DNA of 64,000 nt, from positions 128,758 through 192,757 of the forward strand of contig NZ_BAACAP010000251.1 of assembly GCF_045865695.1 (NCBI RefSeq), written 5' to 3'. A program made the translations under genes and the position numbers. This DNA is from Scytonema sp045865695 (lineage in GTDB: Bacteria > Cyanobacteriota > Cyanobacteriia > Cyanobacteriales > Nostocaceae). The notes beneath the pieces were generated by a model. The model saw only the letters and a list, made by a program, of their open reading frames with translations. It did not search any database and was not told where the DNA came from. Positions 52,689 to 60,651 of this stretch are shown one piece after another. Position 1 is the stretch's first letter; the number at the start of each line of letters is the position of its first letter.

Positions 52689-53724
52689 TGCGTTGTACCC
52701 CCAACCCTGGTAAATAGTTTGGTAACACTCTCCCCTGTTGCAAGATTGCACCTGTGAAGGGGTCATCTATAAGATTGAGATGGCTATCTAAATCTAGATA
52801 GTCAGCTAGTGGAGCAAGCTGTAGCGCTGCTGTATTGGCTAGCGTACTGTCGGAATAGCAACCAAACATCACTTGCAACCCATGCGCCCGTGCTGTGTGT
52901 ACCATCCGCATTGCTTCTGTCAATCCTCCAGATTTCATCAATTTGATATTAATTCCATCTACGTAGTTTGCTAATTTAGGAATATCCGAACTCGTGAAAC
53001 AACTTTCATCAACAAAGATAGGTAGAGAAGTTTGCTTCTTGAGACTGCCTAACTTTTCTTCCTGCCCTTTCTTTAGTGGTTGCTCTACATACTTTATACC
53101 CACATCAGCAAGCCAATTGCACATTTGTATCGCATCTTCCAAACTCCAACCCCCATTCGCATCAACATACAATTCTCGATCTAGTGCTTCTTCTCGCACT
53201 GCTAATAACATCTTTCGATCTGCCGCAATCCCATCCGGACTCCCCAACTTTACCTTAAAAACGCGGACATCGGTAAATTGTAACCAATCTCGCGCCCTAG
53301 CTCTTGCTCCTTCGGGAGAGTTAATACCAATAGTCACTGATGTAGGTACAATAGATTTGAGTTCTAGCCCCCACAATTGCCATAAAGGCAGTTCTACATA
53401 TTTGCCCAACCAATCATGGAGGGCTATATCTAAGCCTGCTTTGGCAGATGAAGGAATATGAGATTTATTCAACACAACATCAATTGCCTGTTTTTGGAGT
53501 GGGCTAAATTGTTGTAAAATAGGCAAGCTTTGCAGTAGAGCATTCTGAATTATCTCTGTTGACTGTGGAGAAGTCCCCACGCCAAAAGGTGATGCTTCAC
53601 CCCATCCTTCTATACCATCATGGGAAATCTTTACCCATACATTTGTTGTCTTTGCCGTCGTACCGCGACTGATGGTCAAAGGAAAGCGCTTGTTTACAGT
53701 GAATGTCTCTACTTCTATCTGCAT
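52672..53724 (-). CDS. Dipeptide (L-Ala-D/L-Glu) epimerase-like, enolase superfamily
   Basis: Product of 350 aa. The muconate-lactonizing subgroup residues are all present: the KxK acid/base pair in FKVKLGSPDG (~156-158), metal ligands in LYVDANGGWSLED, KYVEQPLKKG and IFVDESCFTSS, and the second Lys in GINIKLMKSGGLTEAMRM. The capping domain has SRGTTAKTTNVWVKI. Members epimerise L-Ala-D-Glu from murein or, in the DgcA group, racemise N-acetyl-D-glutamate. The downstream DUF1611 gene overlaps and favours a joint D-Glu pathway. The exact substrate is open. Confidence 0.9.
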   Translation of the reverse strand: MQIEVETFTVNKRFPLTISRGTTAKTTNVWVKISHDGIEGWGEASPFGVGTSPQSTEIIQNALLQSLPILQQFSPLQKQAIDVVLNKSHIPSSAKAGLDIALHDWLGKYVELPLWQLWGLELKSIVPTSVTIGINSPEGARARARDWLQFTDVRVFKVKLGSPDGIAADRKMLLAVREEALDRELYVDANGGWSLEDAIQMCNWLADVGIKYVEQPLKKGQEEKLGSLKKQTSLPIFVDESCFTSSDIPKLANYVDGINIKLMKSGGLTEAMRMVHTARAHGLQVMFGCYSDSTLANTAALQLAPLADYLDLDSHLNLIDDPFTGAILQQGRVLPNYLPGLGVQRSASGA

Positions 53725-53923
53725 AAATAAGTCAGCACAATTACAGTTAACTAGTCAGGAACGTCATTTGTCGTTTGTCATTTGTCATTGGTAAGGATTT
53801 CAGACGTATTTATATTTTCTAATGTAGTTCTTTTTATTTCCGCATAGCTACTTCATTTTATGTACAGAATAAAGTATAAAATATTTGATGTTTTATCTTT
53901 CTTTCATCCTCGACCTTATATCC

Positions 53924-54475
53924 ATGACCAATTTACAAAAATGGAAGATTCTGAACTCAACAATGATTTTAGACCATTACTGGTGTAAAGTCAGGCGAGA
54001 TAAACTACAGTTACCTAACGGTAAAATTATAGACGATTATTTTGTTAATCTGAAACAGGATGTTGCTTTAATATTACCCATTACTTGCAACAGGGAAATT
54101 ATTTTTGTCCGTCAATACAGGCATGCAGTGGGTGAGTTTTTCATTGAACTTCCAGCAGGAAGTTTCGATCCAGAACAAGAAAGTGCTGAAACAGCAGCCA
54201 TTAGAGAACTGCAAGAAGAAACAGGTTATCTTGCCCAACATATCACAAAAATTTCAACAATTTATGACAAACCAAGTAAAGATACCAATCAAATACATTT
54301 GTATATAGCAGAGAATGTCACAAAAGTGAGTGACCAAAGTTTAGATATTACAGAAGAAATTGAAGTTCTTTTGATTCCCGTGGAATCAGTTAGGGAAAAA
54401 ATTCTCATTGGAGAAATTTGTGTTGCAGGAACTGTTGCAGCTTTGTGCTTGGGATTGAATTTTTTGAAATATTAA
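53924..54475 (+). CDS. Nudix hydrolase, ADP-ribose pyrophosphatase-like
   Basis: Product of 183 aa from ATG 53924; upstream in-frame ATG/TTG codons at 53885-53888 are less likely because homologues start with a KWKILNS-like strand. The Nudix box G-x5-E-x7-REL-x-EE-x-G is complete: GSFDPEQESAETAAIRELQE, then ETGY. An SQQYRHA-like strand (VRQYRHAVGEFFIELPAG) precedes it, as in ADP-ribose pyrophosphatases. It should hydrolyse ADP-ribose or a similar nucleoside diphosphate sugar. It converges with the nucleoside hydrolase gene and shares the hairpin at 54474-54537. Confidence 0.88.
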   Translation: MTNLQKWKILNSTMILDHYWCKVRRDKLQLPNGKIIDDYFVNLKQDVALILPITCNREIIFVRQYRHAVGEFFIELPAGSFDPEQESAETAAIRELQEETGYLAQHITKISTIYDKPSKDTNQIHLYIAENVTKVSDQSLDITEEIEVLLIPVESVREKILIGEICVAGTVAALCLGLNFLKY

Positions 54476-54537
54476 CCGCAGCCTGTAGCAGATGCACGCG
54501 GACAATTATCTGCGTGCATCTGCTACAGGCTGCGGTT
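54474..54537. terminator. Perfect 26-bp stem between convergent genes
   Basis: Bases 54474-54499 (starting AACCGCAGCCTGTAGC) are the exact reverse complement of 54512-54537, with a 12-base loop. It starts at the stop codon of the Nudix gene and ends 7 bases before the stop of the nucleoside hydrolase, so it can serve as a bidirectional terminator. No T tract follows. Confidence 0.75.
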
Positions 54538-54543
54538 CAAAAT

Positions 54544-55458
54544 TCATCTCGCCCACTGTTGCAGAATATAAGAGTAGAAAGCTTCTTTATCTACTTTATC
54601 CATGGCGTAAATCTTACGACCTCCAGGGACTATCTTAGTACGTCCTTGGCTGAGACCGTGCGTGACAATTTCTGTTTCCCACTCCCGGAGTTCGTAAAAT
54701 TCTGGATGAGCTAGGTAAGCTGTGGCTAGCACATCCCAAAAATAATAATCTTGGGGAATGACGAGTGCATAACATTGTCCCGCTAAATCAGATACAGGAT
54801 ATTTTCTTTGTTTCCCCATCTTGTACACTAGATCTGATGTTACAGGTACGTTGTTGGTCAGATCTAAGGGACACACGATAATTTCGATTTGCGATCGCCA
54901 CACTCTTGCAACTGAAATCGGGTCCCAGTAGGCATTCCATTCTGCCGAACCATCTTGTCCCGGTTCCCAATTTTTTTCTACATTACCTGAAACATTCAAC
55001 GCCCCTCCCATCCAGACAATGCGTTGAATTTTCGCCTCCACTTCTGGTGCTGTATCGAGTGCATGAGCTACATTAGTTAGAGGTCCAGTAACCATTAAAG
55101 TGACTGGTTCTGGCGACTCTCGTAACACCCGGATCGTAAAATCTTGACCGGGTTCTGTTAGTAAGGGTGTGCGAATAGTATCATTTTGATTGAGAATTGG
55201 AAAATGGTCAACAATAAATGAATCGCGGCGGTAGAGACGAGGGAAGGGATTAATACCGCGTACAGTACTTTCAGCAACGGGAACGCGATCGCATCCCATA
55301 AGATCTAGAATTTTACGTGTAGCACTAACAGCTGGTTCCGCGTAGCAATCGGCTGGAGTAACAACGATACCAAGAGGCTGCACGTTATGCATTGTCATAA
55401 GCAACATCGTTGCTAAATAATCATCTACACCACCATCATGATCCATTAATACGAACAT
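54544..55458 (-). CDS. Nucleoside hydrolase (IUNH family)
   Basis: Product of 304 aa. The calcium-binding N-terminus is LMDHDGGVDDYLATML. It keeps the DxDxGxDD aspartates (Asp6, 8, 12, 13), with Gly in place of the usual Pro. VTPADCYAEPAVSATRKILD, VTLMVTGPLTNVAHAL and RIVWMGGALNVSGNVEKNWE follow the IUNH pattern, including the third Asp region near LDLTNNVPVTSD. It cleaves ribonucleosides to base and ribose. The ribokinase gene lies 68 bp upstream on the same strand, giving a salvage pair that feeds ribose into metabolism. Confidence 0.88.
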   Translation of the reverse strand: MFVLMDHDGGVDDYLATMLLMTMHNVQPLGIVVTPADCYAEPAVSATRKILDLMGCDRVPVAESTVRGINPFPRLYRRDSFIVDHFPILNQNDTIRTPLLTEPGQDFTIRVLRESPEPVTLMVTGPLTNVAHALDTAPEVEAKIQRIVWMGGALNVSGNVEKNWEPGQDGSAEWNAYWDPISVARVWRSQIEIIVCPLDLTNNVPVTSDLVYKMGKQRKYPVSDLAGQCYALVIPQDYYFWDVLATAYLAHPEFYELREWETEIVTHGLSQGRTKIVPGGRKIYAMDKVDKEAFYSYILQQWAR

Positions 55459-55461
55459 AAT

Positions 55462-55526
55462 CAGTGACCAGTAATCAGTAATCAGTAATCATAACTGGTC
55501 ACTGGTCACTGGTCACTGGTCACTGA
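55462..55526. repeat. Short tandem AGTAATC / ACTGGTC repeats
   Basis: Between the ribokinase stop and the nucleoside hydrolase start lie AGTAATC units (55469-55490) and then four ACTGGTC units (55495-55525), which together can fold back on themselves. Simple slippage repeats; no further role seen. Confidence 0.7.
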
Positions 55527-56447
55527 TTACTGGTTACTGTTAATAAAATTATCAAATGTTATTTTATCGGGAAGAGAAGCTTGTGCGCCCAGTTTTGTTG
55601 CAGTTATTGCACCTGCAGCTGCACCCCAAACCACTGCTTGATGTAATGACAATCCTTCGTGAAGTGCTGCGGCTAAACCACCATTAAATGCATCCCCTGC
55701 AGCAGTTGTGTCAACGGTACGAACTGGAAATGCAGGTACAAAGAAGGTTTCTTCTGCTGTTGCACAAACAACGCCCTTAGCACCGAGTTTTACAATGGCA
55801 TTTTTGACTCCCCACTGTCTCAACACTGTCGCTGCTTCTCGTGCTGAGTCTTCTCCATCCACGGGAAAACCCACAAGTTGTTCTGCTTCAACTTCATTGG
55901 GTGTAATAATATCTACCAATGGGTAAAGTTCTTTTGGCATTTCTTTGTTTGCAGGTGCTGGATCGAGTATTACCGTCACTCCCGCCGCTTGTGCTGCTTG
56001 GGCGGCTAAAACAACGGTAGGTATGGGAATTTCAAATTGTAAAAGCAGTGTTGTGGCTTCCGGTAACACGTGTGATAACCGTTTTATATCTTCCTCATTT
56101 ACCTGTCCGTTCGCACCAGGAGTAACAATAATTTGATTTTCACCTTTCAAATCTACAGCAATTAGAGCAACTCCAGAACTTACCGTTTCATCAACAAATA
56201 TATTCTCAGTTTTCACTCTAGATTCTTGCAAACTACTAACGAGTTCCTCAGCAAAACTGTCTCCACCTACACGCCCTATCATATGAGTCGGAATTCCCAA
56301 TCTTGCTAATGCAACTGCTTGATTTGCGCCTTTACCACCAGGTACTTTAAAAAAATCCTGTCCCAACAGCGTTTCTCCTGCAACTGGTAACCGAGGTACT
56401 GTTGCTACTAGGTCTATATTGATGCTACCAAGGACGATAATGCTCAT
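55527..56447 (-). CDS. rbsK: Ribokinase
   Basis: Product of 306 aa, standard length. It has the PfkB family N-terminal signature VPGGKGANQAVALARLG, sugar-binding GSINIDLV, and the C-terminal signature VDTTAAGDAFNGGLAAAL with the catalytic Asp of AAGD. It phosphorylates ribose to ribose-5-phosphate with ATP and Mg. It is upstream of the nucleoside hydrolase on the same strand and probably in one transcript, so ribose released there is its likely substrate. Confidence 0.93.
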   Translation of the reverse strand: MSIIVLGSINIDLVATVPRLPVAGETLLGQDFFKVPGGKGANQAVALARLGIPTHMIGRVGGDSFAEELVSSLQESRVKTENIFVDETVSSGVALIAVDLKGENQIIVTPGANGQVNEEDIKRLSHVLPEATTLLLQFEIPIPTVVLAAQAAQAAGVTVILDPAPANKEMPKELYPLVDIITPNEVEAEQLVGFPVDGEDSAREAATVLRQWGVKNAIVKLGAKGVVCATAEETFFVPAFPVRTVDTTAAGDAFNGGLAAALHEGLSLHQAVVWGAAAGAITATKLGAQASLPDKITFDNFINSNQ

Positions 56448-56586
56448 AGTTTACAAAAGTTGCAGTGTAAGCGCGGCGTACTGAAGACAAGCGCTCATTT
56501 TTAAAATGTCCAAATTTCATATTATGCGCGAATCCACAAGTATAAGCTAAATAGTCTGTAAAGTGTCAGTAGGTAAGCTAGCACAA

Positions 56587-57147
56587 TCAAGATAACTGCC
56601 TTATGACTCTACAAGGATTGCCAACAGCAACAACATTGGCAGGTATATCTTTTGTTACTACACTCCCCGCGCCAATAGTAGTATTATCACCAATAGTCAC
56701 ACCGGGACAAACAATGGCATTACCTCCAATCCAAACGTTGTTACCGATTCTAATTGGAGATGCTAGTTCCTTGCCTGAAAGCCGAATTTCTGGTTCTACT
56801 GGATGATGTGCTGTATAAATTTGAACGTATGGCGCAAATAAAACATTGTTACCTATATGAACTGTATTGCAGTCTAAAATGACACAACCAACATTCATAT
56901 ACAGTCCGTCTCCTGCATAAATGTTTTTACCATAATCACAGTAAAATGGTGGCGTGATATATGTTCCTTGCCCTATTTCACCGAATAATTCTTGCAAGAT
57001 TTGCGATCGCTCTTCCCGTTGTTCTTCCGTTGTTGAATTATACGTTCTCAGCAACCGACTTGCCATTTTTCTCTCGTTCAAAAGTTCTATTTCTGTAGCA
57101 AGATATAGCTCACCAGAAAGCATTTTTTGTTTTTCTGTCTTTTCCAT
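56587..57147 (-). CDS. Maltose/galactoside O-acetyltransferase-like (hexapeptide) enzyme
   Basis: Product of 186 aa. The N-terminal MAC domain (EKQKMLSGELYLATEIELLN) is followed by a left-handed beta-helix: FYCDYGKNIYAGDGLYMNVG, YVQIYTAHHPVEP with the catalytic His pair, and GNNVWIGGNAIVCPGVTIGD. The end (VVAVGNPCRVIR) is standard. It moves acetyl from acetyl-CoA to a sugar, as E. coli Maa or NodL. The substrate is not clear. Confidence 0.92.
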   Translation of the reverse strand: MEKTEKQKMLSGELYLATEIELLNERKMASRLLRTYNSTTEEQREERSQILQELFGEIGQGTYITPPFYCDYGKNIYAGDGLYMNVGCVILDCNTVHIGNNVLFAPYVQIYTAHHPVEPEIRLSGKELASPIRIGNNVWIGGNAIVCPGVTIGDNTTIGAGSVVTKDIPANVVAVGNPCRVIRQLS

Positions 57148-57281
57148 ATTTAGATGTTAGTTTCTACTCTATCAATTAGATACTAAATTGATTTTTTAAA
57201 GATTCTTGTTATCTTTATATATTGCTAGAAATAGTAAATAAACTATAAGATTTTTTAAAATAAATTAAAAGACCAATATTT

Positions 57282-57302
57282 CCGACTTCTCAAAGAAGTC
57301 GG
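57282..57302. promoter_or_regulatory. CCGACTTCT...AGAAGTCGG hairpin in divergent intergenic region
   Basis: A 9-bp perfect stem with a 3-base loop lies between the divergent acetyltransferase and patatin genes. It sits 67 bases before the patatin start. This hairpin family (around CCCGACTTC) is dispersed in cyanobacteria, so it may be only a repeat. Confidence 0.4.
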
Positions 57303-57368
57303 GGATATTATTTCTCATAAATGATTTAGTATTACTATATTATGTGTAGTTAACAAGGGAAAAAAAGT

Positions 57369-58550
57369 ATGCCTTTTCGGATTTTAAGCTTAGATGGAGG
57401 CGGAATTCGAGGAATTGTCGCAGCAACGATGCTTGCGTCAATTGAGAAGCAGATTTCTCAACCCTTAAATGAGTACTTTCACTTAATTGCTGGAACTTCT
57501 ACAGGCTCAATTTTAGCAGCAGCAATTGCCAAAGGTCTCAAAAGTGAAGATATTATTGATATGTATAGGTATAAAAGCCCAAAAATATTTCCTTACCGAA
57601 GTTTGTTTTCACTAAAAAGAATTCCATTACTACTCAAATATGGTTTATCTGCACCTAAATTTTCCAATACAGGCTTGATTGAAGTCTTGAAAGAAGTTTT
57701 TGAAGATACCAGACTTTTTGATGTTCGCTCACCGTTACTGTTGATAGTATCCTATGACACGATTGAACGAGAACCAATTATTTTTAAAAGTTGGCGACAA
57801 GACAAAGGTTATGGTAATGTCCCTTTATGGGAAGTTTGTGTATGTTCAGCATCAGCACCAACTTATTTTCCAGCATATAAACTTGAAAAAAATATATATG
57901 GCAAAGTTCAACAAGGAGATTTACAAAGTCTTGTTTTTAATCGGGATGTATCTTCAACAGAAGGCTTATATAACAAGCAAATTTTGAGAATTACTGATGG
58001 TATGGGAGAAGGTCAATCTCGTATTATAGAACAATATAGAGGAGTGACAAAGACAGCATTTCTAAATATACCTTGGAATGTTATACCTGATAACACCTCT
58101 ACCTATTCAATCCAAACTATTTACTCTGCTATTGATGGTGGTGTAGCAGCAAATAATCCATCGAGTTGTGCTGTTGCTGAAGCTTTAAGGTTAGGTCATT
58201 CACTAGATGAAATTACGGTTCTCTCTTTAGGAACAGGTGATGCTACGCGAATCATTCCGTTTGAATCTGCTCGCCGATGGGGTATCTTACAATGGGCGCA
58301 ACCACTTGTTAATGTTTTGTTTGATGCAACATCAGACGTTTATGAATACATCACCTATCAAGTTATTCAAAATCGTTTTTTACGGTTGCAGTTCAAACTG
58401 GATCGACATTTAACTGGTAAGCGGTTGAGTGACGATCTTGATGATGTTAGTAAAGAAAATATCAGTAATTTAATTGAAGCGACGGAGACTTATCTCCAAC
58501 AAAGTGATGTGCAAGAAGCATTACAAACATTTTTACAGCTTAATCGTTAA
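57369..58550 (+). CDS. Patatin-like phospholipase with an inserted phage-type module
   Basis: Product of 393 aa. It shows the oxyanion loop ILSLDGGGIRGIVAA, the nucleophile elbow GTSTGS (Ser44), and the dyad Asp in AIDGGVAANNPSS (~255). Patatin lipases cleave phospho- or galactolipids. Residues ~180-245 are unusual: NKQILRITDGMGEGQSRIIE, then YRGVTKTAFLNIPWNVIPDN and TSTYSI. This matches the small beta-module G.GAGQSR.I..Y.G.TK.A.V...W...PD.TS.Y.I known from phage tail and virion proteins, placed between the Ser and the Asp of the dyad. The preceding AAAAAAG may act as a weak ribosome-binding site. Confidence 0.88.
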   Translation: MPFRILSLDGGGIRGIVAATMLASIEKQISQPLNEYFHLIAGTSTGSILAAAIAKGLKSEDIIDMYRYKSPKIFPYRSLFSLKRIPLLLKYGLSAPKFSNTGLIEVLKEVFEDTRLFDVRSPLLLIVSYDTIEREPIIFKSWRQDKGYGNVPLWEVCVCSASAPTYFPAYKLEKNIYGKVQQGDLQSLVFNRDVSSTEGLYNKQILRITDGMGEGQSRIIEQYRGVTKTAFLNIPWNVIPDNTSTYSIQTIYSAIDGGVAANNPSSCAVAEALRLGHSLDEITVLSLGTGDATRIIPFESARRWGILQWAQPLVNVLFDATSDVYEYITYQVIQNRFLRLQFKLDRHLTGKRLSDDLDDVSKENISNLIEATETYLQQSDVQEALQTFLQLNR

Positions 58551-58673
58551 GTGGTTGGTAGAATTAAAGATAACTAGTCAGGATTGTCATTTATTATTTG
58601 TCATTTGTCACTTGTCATTAGTAAAAGTTTCAGATATATTTACATTTTGTGTTATATTTCTGTTTATTAGTAC

Positions 58674-59777
58674 CTATCTATTTAATTGCGGGAAATTAAA
58701 CACAGCATATCGACCTTTTCCCTGAGCTTTTGCACGGTACATAGCGATATCAGCATCTCTCAGCAAACTAGAAGGGTCTTTATAAGGAAAACAATTTAAA
58801 GCAATACCGATACTCACGCCAACAAAAAGTTGTTGAGAGTTGATGGTAACTGGTAGTTTTGAAGAGCTTTGTATGCGTTGAGCAACATGAATAGCATCAG
58901 TAACATCTTTAATATCTTCTACAAGGACAACAAACTCATCACCACCAAATCGTCCTACTGTATCGCAACCACGCACGCAAGACTCCAAACGTCGGGCTGT
59001 TTCCATTAATAACCGATCGCCAACACAATGTCCAAAGTTGTCATTGATTGTTTTGAAACCATCTAAGTCTAAAAATAACACAGCAAATTGATAATTGTTA
59101 CTTCTCTGACTTCGTTCAAATGCCTGTTTCAATCGTTCAAGAAATAAAGCCCGATTTGCTAATCCCGTGAGTAGATCGTAAAAAGCATTGCGAACCAGTT
59201 CTGCTTCTACCTGTTTGCGTTGAGTAATATCTTGAAAAACTAAAACAGCACCTTTGATATGACCATTATTATCGTGAATAGGCGATACACTCCCTTCAAG
59301 ATGAAGTTCTCTACCGTCTTTCGCACAGAGTATACAATTTTTTGATAGGTTAACAGATATACCTTCTTGTAAAACTTGTTTTGTTAAACTCTCTATTTCT
59401 TCCTTTATCTCTTTATCAGCAAAACTTAAAATGTTTGCTAATTCGTTGTTAGTGACTTCATGTCGATCGCAAGCAGTCAGTACTTCTGCTAGTGGATTCA
59501 TCATTTGGACACAACCATGAATATCAGTAATAATAACAGCACAACCCATGCTTTTTAAAATGGCTGTGAACTTTTGCTGTTCTACCTGCAAAGTTGTTTC
59601 AGCATAATGTTTATGAAGAGCCATTTCAATCGCAATATAAAGCTCTCTTGTTTTCAGTACCTCTTCTTCTGAATTAGTAATTTCTGAAACCGTGTATCCC
59701 AATTCTTGTAACTTTTGTCTAAGAGTAAATGTAAAAGTTTCTTTATCCTCAATAACTAGGATTTTAGGGCTGCACAT
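58674..59777 (-). CDS. PAS-GGDEF diguanylate cyclase with a shortened receiver domain
   Basis: Product of 367 aa. The N-terminus (PKILVIEDKETFTFTLRQKL, then GYTVSEITNSEEE) is a receiver start, but it jumps at once to the usual post-receiver linker (LKTRELYIAIEMALHKH). The central receiver with the phospho-Asp is therefore missing. A PAS domain (~75-190) ends GAVLVFQDITQRKQVE. The GGDEF domain (~205-367) is complete: LFLDLDGFKTINDNFGHCVG, the active FGGDEF, and RGCD five residues before it, which fits the inhibitory RxxD site. It should make c-di-GMP with product feedback. Confidence 0.9.
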   Translation of the reverse strand: MCSPKILVIEDKETFTFTLRQKLQELGYTVSEITNSEEEVLKTRELYIAIEMALHKHYAETTLQVEQQKFTAILKSMGCAVIITDIHGCVQMMNPLAEVLTACDRHEVTNNELANILSFADKEIKEEIESLTKQVLQEGISVNLSKNCILCAKDGRELHLEGSVSPIHDNNGHIKGAVLVFQDITQRKQVEAELVRNAFYDLLTGLANRALFLERLKQAFERSQRSNNYQFAVLFLDLDGFKTINDNFGHCVGDRLLMETARRLESCVRGCDTVGRFGGDEFVVLVEDIKDVTDAIHVAQRIQSSSKLPVTINSQQLFVGVSIGIALNCFPYKDPSSLLRDADIAMYRAKAQGKGRYAVFNFPQLNR

Positions 59778-60119
59778 GCTAAGATAATCCGTTGGCTAAA
59801 ATTCAGATGTTACGAACGGCAATTCACTCAATGTCAATTGAGCGATCCTACAATCATAAATCTTCAAAATCACTGCGAACACTACTTTATCGAATACTTA
59901 ATATCTGAGGACTTTTTTTGAGAATTTATAAACTTGTCCGGTTTAAGTAACTGCTCTTAATGTACTTAAGAGAGTATTTGGATATCATGAGTGAATTGAA
60001 GATACAGTTAGTTCAACAAAATGTTATCATCTAACTATTTATAAGTATAAAAGGTATCTTAATTAAAGAAAATATATTTCAAAGTTATTAATAGAGATGG
60101 AGTCATAGTGTTCGATTCT
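59778..60119. other. Intergenic, nothing recognised
   Basis: 342 AT-rich bases between the GGDEF gene start and the folB stop. The only pattern seen is a weak inverted pair CTCTTAA/TTAAGAG at 59953-59972. It should contain the GGDEF gene promoter. Confidence 0.5.
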
Positions 60120-60479
60120 TCATCTTTTTTTAATTATATCGATGCTAATTTTGCCACTAAAGTCTGGAATAGGTGCTGCAGGTTTACTTAAAATGACTTG
60201 AACTTGCGTCACGCGATCGCTCAACGCCAAAATAGAATCAGCAATCGACGCTGTTAATCGTTCCACCAAAGCAAACTTTGATGTCTTCACACTATCTTGT
60301 ACTAAACTGATAATACTGCGGTAATCTACGGTGTCTTCTATAGCATCAGTTTCACCCGAGCTTGAGAGATCCAGCCATAACTTCACATCCACCTCAAACC
60401 ATTGTCCTAAAATTTGTTCTTCGGGTAAGTAACCCGTGTAGCCATAACTACGAATTCCTGTGAGATGAATGCAATCCAT
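60120..60479 (-). CDS. folB: Dihydroneopterin aldolase
   Basis: Product of 119 aa from ATG 60479, the usual length; the frame extends to 60512 without homology. It has MDCIHLTGIRSYGYTGYLPE, EQILGQWFEVDVKLWLDL and TVDYRSIISLVQDSVKTSKF, with the active-site Glu and Tyr and the Lys of LSKPAAPI. It converts dihydroneopterin to hydroxymethyl-dihydropterin in folate synthesis. Divergent from menD, from which it is separated by repeats. Confidence 0.93.
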   Translation of the reverse strand: MDCIHLTGIRSYGYTGYLPEEQILGQWFEVDVKLWLDLSSSGETDAIEDTVDYRSIISLVQDSVKTSKFALVERLTASIADSILALSDRVTQVQVILSKPAAPIPDFSGKISIDIIKKR

Positions 60480-60580
60480 ATTAAGTAATAATGTACCCTT
60501 GATAACAAACATTAGATTATCATCTCACATTTATAGAAGAAGCGATTGGGGATTGGCGATTGGGAATTGGCAATTAATTT

Positions 60581-60640
60581 CCCAGTCCCCATTGCCCAGT
60601 TCCCAGTCCCCAGTCCCCAGTCCCCAGTCCCCAGTCCCCA
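60581..60640. repeat. Tandem CCCAGTC repeats
   Basis: About eight units of CCCAGT(C)CC lie just upstream of menD, preceded by ATTGGCGATTGGGAATTGG-type units in the opposite sense (60546-60570). The two can pair to a long hairpin in the 5' leader of menD. This simple repeat family is widespread in cyanobacteria. Confidence 0.75.
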
Positions 60641-60651
60641 ACCTCAACACA

